From contig CP030887.1 in assembly GCA_006969905.1 (NCBI GenBank), forward strand, positions 682,001-746,000: DNA of 64,000 nucleotides. Reading direction: 5' to 3'. The DNA comes from Balneolaceae bacterium. GTDB lineage: Bacteria; Bacteroidota; Rhodothermia; Balneolales; Balneolaceae. Each line of letters begins with the position of its first letter. Position 1 is the stretch's first letter. Under the pieces are notes generated by a model, which did no database searches, was not told where the DNA came from, and saw only the letters and a list, made by a program, of their open reading frames with translations. The position numbers were made by a program, and so were the translations under genes. Below, one piece after another: positions 8,571 through 18,210 of the stretch.

Positions 8571-10041
8571 AATATTCGATATCGTAATAAATAGGCTCGT
8601 TTCTTTCAAAATCGTACAAAGTGAGCCGCCTCAGGTTATAATACCCTGTCCAATAATTTCTAAGTGCCTGGATGTATCCTCTTCGGGCACTGTCTTTTTC
8701 ATTCTGAGCAATGAACAAATTGGTTACATCAATTTTACCAATTAAATAACGGTTTTTAGAAACGTCATATCTTCGCTCTGCAATATCATCGGAAATAGCT
8801 GCCAACTCAACCTGGTCTTTAAGTAATGCAAACTCCCGTACTGTACCCTTGATATCCAATTCAAATTGAAGACGTTCATACGCGATAGTGTTTGCTGTCT
8901 CCTGCTGAAGGTTTTTTGCCGCTTTTATTTCAGCCAGGTTCTTTCCCCAGTTAAAAATAGGAATCTGGAAGCCTATTGTGAAAAATCGTCTGTTTTCGGG
9001 ATTCTCATATAGTTGGTCAAAGTCAGGAGATGTTTTATTCAATCCATAGCTGGCTTGTAAAGTTGCTGAAAACCCACTTTCCCTTCTTGCTCTTTCATAT
9101 TCCTGGTCCGCCTGAATCTCATTCAATTGAAATTGTAATGCTGTGCTGTTATTCTCTATTGCCAAAGCTAACGCCCTGTCAGCATCAACAAAAAAATCGG
9201 GGGCTGCACTAGGTGAGTAGATTTCTATTTGCTGGTCATTTGGAATCCCCAATAAAGCTTTAAATGTTTCTTCCGTTCGCTGATAGTTTAACCGGGCATT
9301 TGTTAGATCGGATTCAGCATTTCTAATTGCTAACTCACTTTGCAGTAAATCATTCTGTGCAATGTTACCTACCTGGAACCGACCTTGGGATATATTATAA
9401 ATGGAGTCATTCACGGTTACATTAAACTCAGCCACTTCAACATTTATCTTTGCCAGTAACAAGTTAAAAAAGCTTTGTGTGACTGTGAACGCAATATCTT
9501 CCATATCCTCAACAAACTGCGTTTGTGCAATACGATATCTGAGTGGCTCTGTCCGGTTCCTCCACTTCAAACTGTTAAACTGAAAAATAGGCTGCCTTAA
9601 GCCTACTTCGAATGGAGTACTTGCCCACTCATACCGGTCTTCGCTTTCAAAAATCCCCAATCTGCTTAACCCTGATGACATAAAAAGAGAGCCACCTGTA
9701 GCCCTTATCGACTGATTTATTGATAAATCCAGGTTGGCATTTGATTGGCGAATATTCAAAAACTCCGTTCCATTTTCTGTGATGACTGTTCGCTGGCCAA
9801 ATGAATAGTTGGGTACATCTCCGGAAGCCACCAAACTTGGTAGTAGGTCTGCTTTAAAAGAACGATATCTCCACTTTGAAGCAACCAGCGCATAAGTGGC
9901 CGCTCTTGCTAAGGGGCTGTTCTCTTTTGCAATTTCAATGCTCTCCTCTAGTGTAAGAGATATTGTTTGTTGAGATTTTGAGGATGTAGATAATCCTGCT
10001 GTTAAAAATAAAAATAGAACTATAGATAAAAGTTTACTCAT
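8569..10041 (-). CDS. TolC-family outer-membrane efflux protein
   Basis: A 490-residue outer-membrane factor for a tripartite efflux system. It has a signal peptide (MSKLLSIVLFLFLTAGLSTSSKSQ) and two TolC halves, each with the long alternating helices of the periplasmic tunnel (SLTLEESIEIAKENSPLARAA; NDLLQSELAIRNAESDLTNARLNYQRTEETFKALLG; FELDIKGTVREFALLKDQVELA). The longest frame starts further upstream, but the ATG at 10041 gives a good signal peptide and overlaps the end of the permease gene by 8 bases. It is the last gene of an adaptor-permease-OMF operon, so it is very likely the dedicated exit duct of that system. Confidence 0.9.
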   Translation of the reverse strand: MSKLLSIVLFLFLTAGLSTSSKSQQTISLTLEESIEIAKENSPLARAATYALVASKWRYRSFKADLLPSLVASGDVPNYSFGQRTVITENGTEFLNIRQSNANLDLSINQSIRATGGSLFMSSGLSRLGIFESEDRYEWASTPFEVGLRQPIFQFNSLKWRNRTEPLRYRIAQTQFVEDMEDIAFTVTQSFFNLLLAKINVEVAEFNVTVNDSIYNISQGRFQVGNIAQNDLLQSELAIRNAESDLTNARLNYQRTEETFKALLGIPNDQQIEIYSPSAAPDFFVDADRALALAIENNSTALQFQLNEIQADQEYERARRESGFSATLQASYGLNKTSPDFDQLYENPENRRFFTIGFQIPIFNWGKNLAEIKAAKNLQQETANTIAYERLQFELDIKGTVREFALLKDQVELAAISDDIAERRYDVSKNRYLIGKIDVTNLFIAQNEKDSARRGYIQALRNYWTGYYNLRRLTLYDFERNEPIYYDIEY

Positions 10042-11386
10042 GGCGTAATGCGTGAACTGGGTCTTGTTGAGCTGCTCTTTTGGCGGGGAAATAGCCAAAT
10101 ACTACTCCAATTAAAAGGGCCACCCCGAATGAAATAAAAATGGAACTCGGATTAACTATAGTGGCAATATCTGCACTGGCCTCAATAGTGTAGCTGAAAA
10201 TCATGCCTAAAAGAATTCCTATAAATCCGCCACTAATGCTAATTGCCAACGCCTCTGTTAAAAACTGAAGTTCGATATCTCTTTTTTGTGCTCCAACCGC
10301 CATTCGCACACCTATCTCGCGATACCGCTCTACCACTGACGCAAGCATGATATTCATAATCCCGATTCCACCCACCAAAAGTGAGATAGAAGCAATAGAG
10401 GAAAGCACAATATTAAAAATGCGTTTGGTTCTTTGCTCTTGCTGAAGCAATTGCTCAGGAACAATGATCTCAAAATCTACAACTCCATTGTGCCGGCGTT
10501 TTAACATCCTGGATAATACCTCTGCAACTGATACGCTGTATTTAGAATCTGTAACTCTCAATACCAATTTGTCTATTTGATGATAATTTTTGTCTACCTC
10601 TTCTTCGCCTTCATTTGGGCCTCCAAATATTATAAAGTTACCTCCCCTGCGGGCATCCAGATCATCCTTCGTAACTAATGCACGATTCTTAAAACGCAAA
10701 AGAACGGTAGTTACAGGAGCAAAAATATCGAGGTTGTAATTACGAATACCCAGATTTTGAATACTTTCTGTGGTCAGTTCCTTCTTATTCAAAACTCCAA
10801 TTACCGTAAGCCATAAATTGCCCACCTTGATCTTTTTGCCAATAGGATCGGTTCCGGCAAAAAACTTAGTTTTTACATCGTAGCCAATTACACAAACAGG
10901 TTCCGCATTTTCCATTTGTATATCTGAAAAGTTATTCCCTTCCTCTACTGTAAAATTATTAATGCTAAAATAATCTGCATTAACCCCCACCAGTTTACCG
11001 CTACGCATCCTTGCGTTTCTGATAAAATTGGATTCAAAAACGATCTCCGGGCTTAAATACTCAATTTCAGGAAGTACATTTTTAATGCTCTCTACGTCAT
11101 ATAAATTTAATCCAGGTGAATACTTTTTAGCTTCATTTTCATTTCCTTCGTCGTCACCAATCGGTTGGTCAACCTGTTCCAGTACCGGTTGTATAATCAC
11201 ATTATTAGTACCCAATAACTGCATTTGGGAAAGAACTTCTTGCTGCGCCCCGGTACCAATGGCTAACATGGCAATTACAGAACCCACACCGAAAATTATC
11301 CCTAATGAAGTAAGAAAAGCCCTGAGTTTATTTCGTTGAATAGCTTCAATGGCTATATCAAAATTGTAAAGTATTTTTTGGAGCAC
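10034..11386 (-). CDS. MacB-type ABC transporter permease (no ATPase domain)
   Basis: A 450-residue ABC3/MacB-family permease. It has a transmembrane helix near the N-terminus (LRAFLTSLGIIFGVGSVIAMLAIG), a large periplasmic MacB_PCD domain (about 45-300), and three C-terminal transmembrane helices (IVLSSIASISLLVGGIGIMNIMLASVVERYREIGVRMAVGA onwards), ending PAKRAAQQDPVHALRHE, a standard family ending. In canonical MacB an ATPase domain precedes this; here it is absent and no separate ATPase gene lies in the operon. An ATPase must be supplied from elsewhere. The gene lies 5 bases after the adaptor gene and overlaps the TolC-type gene. Confidence 0.92.
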   Translation of the reverse strand: MLQKILYNFDIAIEAIQRNKLRAFLTSLGIIFGVGSVIAMLAIGTGAQQEVLSQMQLLGTNNVIIQPVLEQVDQPIGDDEGNENEAKKYSPGLNLYDVESIKNVLPEIEYLSPEIVFESNFIRNARMRSGKLVGVNADYFSINNFTVEEGNNFSDIQMENAEPVCVIGYDVKTKFFAGTDPIGKKIKVGNLWLTVIGVLNKKELTTESIQNLGIRNYNLDIFAPVTTVLLRFKNRALVTKDDLDARRGGNFIIFGGPNEGEEEVDKNYHQIDKLVLRVTDSKYSVSVAEVLSRMLKRRHNGVVDFEIIVPEQLLQQEQRTKRIFNIVLSSIASISLLVGGIGIMNIMLASVVERYREIGVRMAVGAQKRDIELQFLTEALAISISGGFIGILLGMIFSYTIEASADIATIVNPSSIFISFGVALLIGVVFGYFPAKRAAQQDPVHALRHE

Positions 11387-11391
11387 GGGGC

Positions 11392-12657
11392 TTAATTCCC
11401 TTTTTGAGTTATCTCTTCATTCAGCAGTACCTTTCTAAGGTCTGCTATATCTCCGGGTATACTTATATAAAGTTCGTCTTCCATTAAAACACCTCTGTGT
11501 ACTATCACAGAGTTGTCATTCATAAGCCCAAGTTCAACCTGGTGCATCACGGGGTTTAAACCATCTTTTTTAATTACAAAACTCAATGAATCCACAGCAT
11601 GAATTGCCTCTAGTGGTACCGAGATAACATCCGGTATCCGATCAATAATCACCTGGTTGCTGGTTGTCATTGCGGGCCTGAGAAGGCTATCGCTTTCATT
11701 TATAACTATGGTTACTTCAAATACCTTAGAGTCATAGTTTTTGCGCTGTTCGCCGATGTTAGCGACACTGGTCACCTCCCCTGTAAGTTGTTTATCAGGA
11801 ACTGCATCCAGTCCGACATATACTTTTTGGCCAACTTCTACTTTTTGTATATCCACTTCATTTATGTATGTCACGGATTCCATAATTGTAAAATCAGGCA
11901 ACTCTGCTACAGTGGGGTTCCATGTACTTATTTGCTCTCCCTCTGTGATTTTGGAACCATCCCAGTTTCGGCGATAAATAACCATTCCCTGCTCAGGTGC
12001 ATACACCGTGAACTGCTTCATTAGCTCGTTAATCTTGACGATTTCATTTTTTTTCTTCGTGAGTTCAGTTTCTACTTCTCTCAGCTTAGCTTCGGCTTGT
12101 TTTACTTTTGTCTCATAGTTTCGCGTTTCCTGAGCCAGTTGCCTTCTCGCTTTGTCTAATTCAATTTCAGCTTGCCGTTGAACTGCAGGTGACTCAAATT
12201 TTGATTGGTCTAATTCTATCTGTCGCTCTTCCAATGCATAATTCAAATTAATCAAATTATCCCTTGCCTGAGAAAGCTCCAGTGTACTGTCAAGTTGTGC
12301 CTGGGTAACCTGAGACTGGGCCTGTTCTACATCAAGTTGTGCATCCTGAAGTTTCCCCATTATCTCCGAGCGATCCAGTTCGGCAACAAAATCTCCTTTT
12401 TTTACAATGGTGCCTTCAGGTATTAACCGCTGGATACGAATGTTGTTTACCCTGAATTCCCTGGCACCCTGCGGGCCTTTGATCTCAGTTGAATTTTTGG
12501 CCCTTAACTCACCGGTTGTAGTAACATCTACTACAAATTCACCTTTAACAGGCGAAGTTAATAGTTCAACTCTTTCTTCGCTGTCTCCCCCAATTATAAG
12601 CCATAAAAAAATGACGGTGGCGATTAGCCCTAAAGGAATAAAAATTTTGCGCTGCAT
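11392..12657 (-). CDS. efflux periplasmic adaptor (HlyD/MacA type)
   Basis: A 421-residue membrane-fusion protein. It has one N-terminal transmembrane helix (RKIFIPLGLIATVIFLWLII), a barrel-sandwich/lipoyl half motif (GEFVVDVTTTGELRAKNS; IRIQRLIPEGTIVKKGDFVAELDRSEI), a long alpha-helical coiled-coil hairpin (about residues 90-210), a second half motif and a beta-barrel domain. The track frame opens at a TTG (12687); the ATG at 12657 gives the transmembrane start MQRKIFIPLG and is preferred. First gene of the adaptor-permease-TolC operon; it would link the inner-membrane permease to the outer-membrane duct. Confidence 0.9.
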   Translation of the reverse strand: MQRKIFIPLGLIATVIFLWLIIGGDSEERVELLTSPVKGEFVVDVTTTGELRAKNSTEIKGPQGAREFRVNNIRIQRLIPEGTIVKKGDFVAELDRSEIMGKLQDAQLDVEQAQSQVTQAQLDSTLELSQARDNLINLNYALEERQIELDQSKFESPAVQRQAEIELDKARRQLAQETRNYETKVKQAEAKLREVETELTKKKNEIVKINELMKQFTVYAPEQGMVIYRRNWDGSKITEGEQISTWNPTVAELPDFTIMESVTYINEVDIQKVEVGQKVYVGLDAVPDKQLTGEVTSVANIGEQRKNYDSKVFEVTIVINESDSLLRPAMTTSNQVIIDRIPDVISVPLEAIHAVDSLSFVIKKDGLNPVMHQVELGLMNDNSVIVHRGVLMEDELYISIPGDIADLRKVLLNEEITQKGN

Positions 12658-12741
12658 ACGTTCAATGTTTTTCAGAATTAGACTCAAAGATAGCCATTCA
12701 GGTTACAGACGAGCCTAATTTATAAATAGTTTTACAAATGG

Positions 12742-12763
12742 CTCACAAAATTGTATTTGTGAG
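12742..12763 (-). terminator. possible terminator after the SLC12-like permease gene
   Basis: An 8-bp perfect stem CTCACAAA / TTTGTGAG lies just after the permease stop on the minus strand, between it and the efflux adaptor gene. The downstream sequence is only moderately U-rich, so this is a weak call. Confidence 0.4.
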
Positions 12764-12764
12764 G

Positions 12765-15002
12765 CTAGTCTTCCTGGAAAGCATCTTGTTGCAGCAAAAC
12801 TTCTCCATAGGAAATTTCCTCGGCTGCAAGTACCAAAATAGTAGTAGGCAAGCCTTTTAGCCGCTCCTGGATATTTCCATAATAGTCCAGAAAATGATTA
12901 TCCGGTTCTGCCATACCCATTAAAATCAAATCTGTCTCGCTTGATGAAGAATGCAGGATTTCATCAAATGTTCTGCCATTAGCTACAATTACCTCTGCTC
13001 TTGCACCCGTTCTAAGGCGCTTACTGATTTCTGATAAGTTTTTTTGTGCGTCTTCCGCTCCTTTTTCGGAACTAACCACCATTTTCAAGTATACCTCTGC
13101 ACCATACCAACCACGGCTGCTTTGAAGTAAATACCCCAGGATCATCATTAACCCGCCATTTCCTTTTAATCCACCCCACCAGATATCAATACGTTTTCTC
13201 TTTCCAAAACCTCTTTCCTTATCATCATGTACAATCAGAACATTTCTCTGCAATCGATGAAAAGTTGAAATCATTTTGCAATAATCCCGCCTGATTTCCA
13301 GGTTTTCACTGTCTCCCAAAATAATTGTATTGGGAACAATAGCTCCAAGCCCATATGATTCTACCAATCGCTCTGCACCTTCAAAGGGATCTTCAGCAAC
13401 CGATACCCTCACCAAACCATGAATTCCTCTCTTCAACAAGAATTCCCTGATATTTTCCACCATTGTGTTTTGATGCTCAGGCGTGATTTTATTGCTTGTT
13501 AATACTGTTGAAACCGTAAGTAATCCACGATTATGTGTTAACGAAGAAGCAAGGTCAATAAGATGCCAGCGCTTTGTTGGGGCGCCGGATAGCACTAATG
13601 GGTTTGGGCGCCATGTTTTAGCTTCCTCGCCAGAATCAAGTTTTAACAGGCCTGCCCGAACAATCGCCATCCAGATACCTTTACGAACATCTCCCCAGGC
13701 CGATTGCATTTCTCTCCTCTCCAGCCAAAAGAAAATGACAAGAACAAACAAAAAAGCAATAATGGTTGCCACTGCATTTATTAAAAACATAACTGCAACA
13801 CAACCCATGGCACCCAGAATGGAAAAGGCCCAATGGACTTTGAACTTTGGGCGAAATGAAGGGCTGCCCAAAAGCCGTTCAACACCTGCTGTTACATTCA
13901 GGACTCCATAGGTTGTTAAAAAGAACATCGTAAGTACCGGGGCAATCACATTTAAATTTCCAAACCACACAGCTACAAGTGCTACCCCTAAGGTAATAAC
14001 AGTTCCTACCCTGGGGGCATCATCATCCCCGGAACCCTGCCCAAGCCAACCCAGCCATTTAGGAAGTACACGATCTCTGGCTAACGCTTGCAAAACTCTG
14101 GGCGCTCCCAAAATACTCCCTACTGCGCTTGATAAAGTCGCTCCCCAGACCCCAATTAAAATAGCATCTCCCCAATAAGCAATCTCTCTCATAATAAGCG
14201 GGTTTTCTATCAGGGTGTTGGCATCAACTCTCATTGCCAGAATAATAGGTAGCCCCATGTAAATAAGATATCCTACCCCGACAGCTGCAAAAGTACCTAG
14301 AGGAATTGACTTACCGGGTTCTTTCAAATCACCACTCATGTTTACACCGGCCATAATACCTGTAACAGCCGGGAAGAATACAGCAAATACTGTCCAAAAT
14401 GGAGCAGTATCTCTCGCCTGGCTTTCTATCATTTCAGCTGTAGAAGGCTCAACCGCGGAACCAAACAACAATGATAACAAAGAAAGCCCAATACCAACCA
14501 TAATGAAGTACTGTGCCCGAATTGCTACCTTTGCTGATGTAAGTGCCAATACGGCAACCAAAACTGTGGTCACCAGGCCAACAGCTTTGAAATTCAACAT
14601 TGGGAAAACACCTACCACACTTTCGGCAAAACCCACTGTGTACAATGCAATAGATAGTGCCTGGGCAATATACAGGGGAATGCCTATAGCCCCACCTGAT
14701 TCTACCCCCAATGACCGGCTTATCATGTAATAAGCACCACCGGTTCTTACGCGTTGATCTGTCGCAATAGAAGAAATTGAAAGTGCCGTTAAAAAAGTAA
14801 TCGATGTTGAAAGGGTTACAATGATGAGTGTGCCTATCAAGCCTACATTCCCGACGACCCATCCAAAGCGGAGATACATTATTACCCCAAGAATAGTCAG
14901 AATTGATGGTGTAAAAACCCCGCCGAATGTTCCCAATCCTTCCTGAGAAGGGGCTATTACTTTTTGCTCGCCAGGAGGTTTCTTGGTAAATGGAATGTGC
15001 AT
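12765..15002 (-). CDS. APC-superfamily permease resembling cation-chloride cotransporters (SLC12-like)
   Basis: A 745-residue membrane transporter. The N-terminus GTFGGVFTPSILTILGVIMYLRFGWVVGNVG is the characteristic first helix of the cation-chloride cotransporter branch of the APC superfamily. About 12 hydrophobic helices follow up to roughly residue 440. The remaining ~300 residues are cytoplasmic and end in a universal-stress-protein-like segment (SSSETDLILMGMAEPDNHFLDYYGNIQERLKGLPTTILVLAAEE). Bacterial homologues may carry ions or amino acids; the substrate cannot be read from sequence. It lies 60 bases downstream of panD on the same strand but is unlikely to be functionally tied to pantothenate. 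Start ATG at 15002 is unambiguous. Confidence 0.88.
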   Translation of the reverse strand: MHIPFTKKPPGEQKVIAPSQEGLGTFGGVFTPSILTILGVIMYLRFGWVVGNVGLIGTLIIVTLSTSITFLTALSISSIATDQRVRTGGAYYMISRSLGVESGGAIGIPLYIAQALSIALYTVGFAESVVGVFPMLNFKAVGLVTTVLVAVLALTSAKVAIRAQYFIMVGIGLSLLSLLFGSAVEPSTAEMIESQARDTAPFWTVFAVFFPAVTGIMAGVNMSGDLKEPGKSIPLGTFAAVGVGYLIYMGLPIILAMRVDANTLIENPLIMREIAYWGDAILIGVWGATLSSAVGSILGAPRVLQALARDRVLPKWLGWLGQGSGDDDAPRVGTVITLGVALVAVWFGNLNVIAPVLTMFFLTTYGVLNVTAGVERLLGSPSFRPKFKVHWAFSILGAMGCVAVMFLINAVATIIAFLFVLVIFFWLERREMQSAWGDVRKGIWMAIVRAGLLKLDSGEEAKTWRPNPLVLSGAPTKRWHLIDLASSLTHNRGLLTVSTVLTSNKITPEHQNTMVENIREFLLKRGIHGLVRVSVAEDPFEGAERLVESYGLGAIVPNTIILGDSENLEIRRDYCKMISTFHRLQRNVLIVHDDKERGFGKRKRIDIWWGGLKGNGGLMMILGYLLQSSRGWYGAEVYLKMVVSSEKGAEDAQKNLSEISKRLRTGARAEVIVANGRTFDEILHSSSSETDLILMGMAEPDNHFLDYYGNIQERLKGLPTTILVLAAEEISYGEVLLQQDAFQED

Positions 15003-15062
15003 TAAAACCTATAAGAGCATTTCGTTTATAGGAAACAGATTCAATAATCTTTGTTCGATAAA

Positions 15063-15485
15063 TTACTTGATAATGTCTTCTTCAAGCAATCCTGTTTTTA
15101 AGCTATAGGTAGAAGCGTAGGTAGTTTCATCAATAATCTGCTTTGGATTATTATTTTCATCTACGATAACTACTTTGGGCTTGTGATCTTTGGCTTCTTC
15201 CGGAGACATTTCAGCATAACTTATCACAATAATACGATCACCCACATGGGTAAGCCGTGCCGCTGCTCCGTTTAAACAACAAACCCTGCTACCTCTTTCT
15301 CCCGGAATAGTATATGTTTCCAAACGGGCTCCATTGGTAATATTTACAACCTGCACTTTCTCATAAGGAAGCAGGTCTGCAGCCTCAAGCAAATCCTGAT
15401 CAATAGTGATACTGCCTTCATACATCAGGTTGGCTTCTGTAACCACCATTTGGTGTAGTTTTGATTTAAACATGGTTATCTGCAT
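15063..15485 (-). CDS. panD: aspartate 1-decarboxylase
   Basis: Pyruvoyl-dependent enzyme making beta-alanine from L-aspartate for pantothenate and CoA. The proenzyme self-cleaves between Gly24 and Ser25, visible as MYEGSITID; with the ATG at 15485 this site falls at exactly the same residue number as in E. coli PanD, which supports that start over the internal ATG at 15473. Other family features are [37 protein letters not shown] and [12 protein letters not shown]. The product is 140 residues, with a C-terminal extension ([19 protein letters not shown]) a little longer than usual. It lies 11 bases downstream of panC, so the two pantothenate genes are co-transcribed. Confidence 0.96.
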   Translation of the reverse strand: MQITMFKSKLHQMVVTEANLMYEGSITIDQDLLEAADLLPYEKVQVVNITNGARLETYTIPGERGSRVCCLNGAAARLTHVGDRIIVISYAEMSPEEAKDHKPKVVIVDENNNPKQIIDETTYASTYSLKTGLLEEDIIK

Positions 15486-15496
15486 AGCTTATAACC

Positions 15497-16348
15497 TCAA
15501 ATTTCTATAATAATATTATCGATCAAACGGGTTTTACCAAGATAAACGGCTCCTGCCAGAACATATTGATTTCCTTTTTCAAGTTTGGAAACCGGAGACA
15601 TTTTATCCATGGAGAACGCGGCAAGATAATCATTTCTAAAGCCTTTTGCCTCTAGTTCATCTTGCTGGTGTTTTAGTAACAAAGCAGGTTCCAGTACACC
15701 TGCCTTGATTTGTTGTTCAATGTACTGCAAAGAACGATAAAGACTTGCAGCAATTTTTCGTTCCTCTTCACTCAAATAAGCATTCCGGCTGCTTAAAGCC
15801 AGCCCGTCATTTGCCCTGCCTATTGGGGCCATCAGCAATTCGGTTTCATGGTTAAATTCCTTTACCATTTGTTCAATTATCCTGTATTGCTGATAATCTT
15901 TCTGACCAAAAACCGATACATCCGGCTTAACGATATTGAACAGTTTGTTTACTACTAGAACTATTCCCTGGAAATAACCGGGTCTGCTTCCTCCATCCAG
16001 ATAATCATTAAGCTCTTTAATTTCGATACTGAAGTACTTTTCTGCGGAACCATAAATAGTTTCTGTATCCGGTAAAAAAACCACTTCTACTTCCTCCTTT
16101 TCACATAGCTCCAGGTCAGATTCCGTGGTTCTCGGATAACTGCCAAAATCTTCAGAAGGCCCGAATTGTTCGGGGTTCACATAAATAGAAACAACTACAG
16201 CATCAGCATATTGGCGAGCCATTTTAATGAGAGAAAGATGTCCACCGTGTAATGCTCCCATCGTTGGAACAAAAGCAACCTTCTTACCCCGGGCTTTCAA
16301 ATCCGAAACCTGATTTCGGATATCTTCTATGGTTTTTGCTATTTCCAT
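15497..16348 (-). CDS. panC: pantothenate synthetase (pantoate-beta-alanine ligase)
   Basis: Joins pantoate and beta-alanine with ATP in the last step of pantothenate synthesis. Seen: VAFVPTMGALHGGHLSLI with the nucleotidyltransferase HxGH-type motif, the KMSKS-like region (SSRNAYLSEEER), YVNPEQFGPSEDFGSYPRT, and KPDVSVFGQKDYQQ. The product is 283 residues, standard. It comes just after a hairpin and A/T tract that would terminate the upstream E2 gene, leaving very little room for a separate promoter. It is followed at once by panD. The panB and panE partners are not in the window. Confidence 0.96.
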   Translation of the reverse strand: MEIAKTIEDIRNQVSDLKARGKKVAFVPTMGALHGGHLSLIKMARQYADAVVVSIYVNPEQFGPSEDFGSYPRTTESDLELCEKEEVEVVFLPDTETIYGSAEKYFSIEIKELNDYLDGGSRPGYFQGIVLVVNKLFNIVKPDVSVFGQKDYQQYRIIEQMVKEFNHETELLMAPIGRANDGLALSSRNAYLSEEERKIAASLYRSLQYIEQQIKAGVLEPALLLKHQQDELEAKGFRNDYLAAFSMDKMSPVSKLEKGNQYVLAGAVYLGKTRLIDNIIIEI

Positions 16349-16353
16349 CTTTC

Positions 16354-16383
16354 AAAAAAAGAGACGCTGTAATCAGCGCCTCA
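16354..16383 (-). terminator. intrinsic terminator after the E2 gene, ahead of panC
   Basis: On the minus strand the hairpin GAGGCGCTG / CAGCGTCTC (one mismatch) is followed by a run of seven T. It ends only about five bases before the panC start codon, so it may limit E2 read-through or be part of panC leader control. Confidence 0.7.
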
Positions 16384-16419
16384 AATGCTTAGGTATTAGA
16401 TTAGCATAAAACTACTCTG

Positions 16420-18210
16420 CTAGACTGCTCTGTCCAAGTCAAAGTTTTCAAGTATTTGTTTAATCCGGTTCAGGAAAGCTCCGCCATGGGCACCATCAAT
16501 AATCCGGTGATCATAACTCATAGACAGATACATCATTTGACGGATAGCGATCACATCGCCTGCGTCAGTTTCCAGTACAACCGGGCGTTTTTCAATGACA
16601 CCGGTTCCAATAATCGCCACCTGGGGTTGATTGATAATAGGTGTACCCATCAGGTTGCCCACACTGCCGTAATTGGTAAGAGTGATAGTACCTCCAACTA
16701 AGTCATCCGGGCTCAGTTTTTTACTTCGTGCTTTAACCGCCACTTCATTAACCGATTCCGCAAGACCTACCAGGTTTTTCTGTTGCGCTTTTTTAATCAC
16801 AGGAACGATCAACCCTCCTTCACCGCCTTCGCCAAGGGCAACCGCAAGGCCAAAGTTGATATCCTTTTTAACAAGAATACTGTCACCATCCACCGAGCTG
16901 TTAATGAGCGGGAACTCCAACATAGCTTTGATAATGGACTCTACAAAAAGCGGGGTGAACGTAAGTTTATGTCCTGTTTTTTGGTGGAAAGCATTTTTGT
17001 TAGTGTTTCTCCACTTCACCATATTGGTGACATCTACTTCTGCAAACGTGGTTACGTGGGCAGATGTCTGCTTTGACTTGACCATATGTTCGGCAATCAT
17101 CTTGCGCATACGGTCCATTTTGATAACCTCCACATCTGCGGAAGGTGAGTGCTTCACATCCAACTGGCCGGCAGAAATTGAATCTTTTTCGCTTGAGGAA
17201 GATCCTGGTTTACTCAAACCTGCAGATGATGGGGCTGCCGGAGCAGAAACCTTACCACTCTTACGATCTTCTACATAAGCCAGAATATCTTTCTTGGAAA
17301 CCCGTCCGCTTTGGCCGGAACCAGAAATGGTTTCTAGTTCTTCCTGGCTGATTCCCTCTTCTTTTGCAATAGATCTTACTAAAGGCGAATAGAAACGCCC
17401 ATCGCTTCCGATTCTCTTAGGTTCGGATCCTCCGGAAGAATCAAAGCCATTTTGAGCAAGTTTCTCAGGGCTGGCAGCAGCTACTTCCTCTTTTGTCAAG
17501 GTTTGTTTCTTGTCTTCTTCCTTTTTTGCAGGAGCAGATTCTTTTGGTTCAGGTGAAGAGCTGGCTGAACTTGCGCCTTTACCTGTTGCAATTACAGCTA
17601 TTACCTGGCCTACTTCAATAGTATCGTCTTCATTTGCCCGGATTTCAACCAATGTACCAGAGGCTGGTGAAGGAACTTCACTATCCACCTTATCGGTAGA
17701 TATCTCTAATAATGTTTCATCTTCTTCTACTTCATCACCTACCGCTTTTGACCAACCAATCACTGTAGCTTCAACTACCGATTCCCCCATTTGAGGCATC
17801 ACTACTTCAATGGTTTCCCCACTTGTCTCGGAAGTACCGTTATCGGAAGCTTTGGCCTCTTCCTTTGCAGGCTCGGGCTCGGGTTCAGTTTCTACTTCTT
17901 CTTTTTCTTCTGCAACCGGCTCTGATTCCTTCTTTTCAGGCTCTTGAGATGTGTCTCCGGCAGCATCTTTATCTGTTTCAATAATGGCTATAGGTTTCCC
18001 CACCTCAATGGTATCTCCCTCTTCTACAAGTATTTCGACCAATACTCCTGCTTCCGGAGATGGTACTTCACTATCTACTTTGTCGGTAGCTATTTCCAGC
18101 AGGGTTTCATCTACTTCAACGGTGTCGCCAACCTGCTTGCTCCACTCGATAACAGTTCCTTCCATTACCGATTCTCCCATCTGGGGCATTACCACTTCTA
18201 CCTTAGCCAT
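16420..18210 (-). CDS. dihydrolipoamide acyltransferase (E2) of a 2-oxo acid dehydrogenase complex, two lipoyl domains
   Basis: A 596-residue E2 core subunit. Two lipoyl domains are clear: residues 1-78 with the lipoylated lysine in TDKVDSEVPSP (Lys44), and a near-copy starting about residue 133 with the same TDKVDSEVPSP. An acidic/Pro-rich linker separates them. Next comes a peripheral-subunit-binding domain (FYSPLVRSIAKEEGISQEELETISGSGQSGRVSKKDILAYV) and a catalytic acyltransferase domain with the active-site DHRIIDGAHGGAFL near the C-terminus. The lipoyl motif style is that of the succinyl/branched-chain group, so 2-oxoglutarate or branched-chain 2-oxoacid specificity is more likely than pyruvate, but sequence alone cannot settle it. 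No E1 or E3 gene is adjacent. Confidence 0.92.
   Translation of the reverse strand: MAKVEVVMPQMGESVMEGTVIEWSKQVGDTVEVDETLLEIATDKVDSEVPSPEAGVLVEILVEEGDTIEVGKPIAIIETDKDAAGDTSQEPEKKESEPVAEEKEEVETEPEPEPAKEEAKASDNGTSETSGETIEVVMPQMGESVVEATVIGWSKAVGDEVEEDETLLEISTDKVDSEVPSPASGTLVEIRANEDDTIEVGQVIAVIATGKGASSASSSPEPKESAPAKKEEDKKQTLTKEEVAAASPEKLAQNGFDSSGGSEPKRIGSDGRFYSPLVRSIAKEEGISQEELETISGSGQSGRVSKKDILAYVEDRKSGKVSAPAAPSSAGLSKPGSSSSEKDSISAGQLDVKHSPSADVEVIKMDRMRKMIAEHMVKSKQTSAHVTTFAEVDVTNMVKWRNTNKNAFHQKTGHKLTFTPLFVESIIKAMLEFPLINSSVDGDSILVKKDINFGLAVALGEGGEGGLIVPVIKKAQQKNLVGLAESVNEVAVKARSKKLSPDDLVGGTITLTNYGSVGNLMGTPIINQPQVAIIGTGVIEKRPVVLETDAGDVIAIRQMMYLSMSYDHRIIDGAHGGAFLNRIKQILENFDLDRAV

Noticed and set aside
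13483-13911. 142-residue plus-strand frame inside the SLC12-like permease gene
   Set aside because: Shadow frame; hydrophobic pattern derives from the opposite-strand membrane protein.
15473-15485. Alternative panD start at the internal ATG (15473)
   Set aside because: The start at 15485 places the Gly-Ser cleavage site at residues 24/25, the same numbering as the E. coli enzyme.
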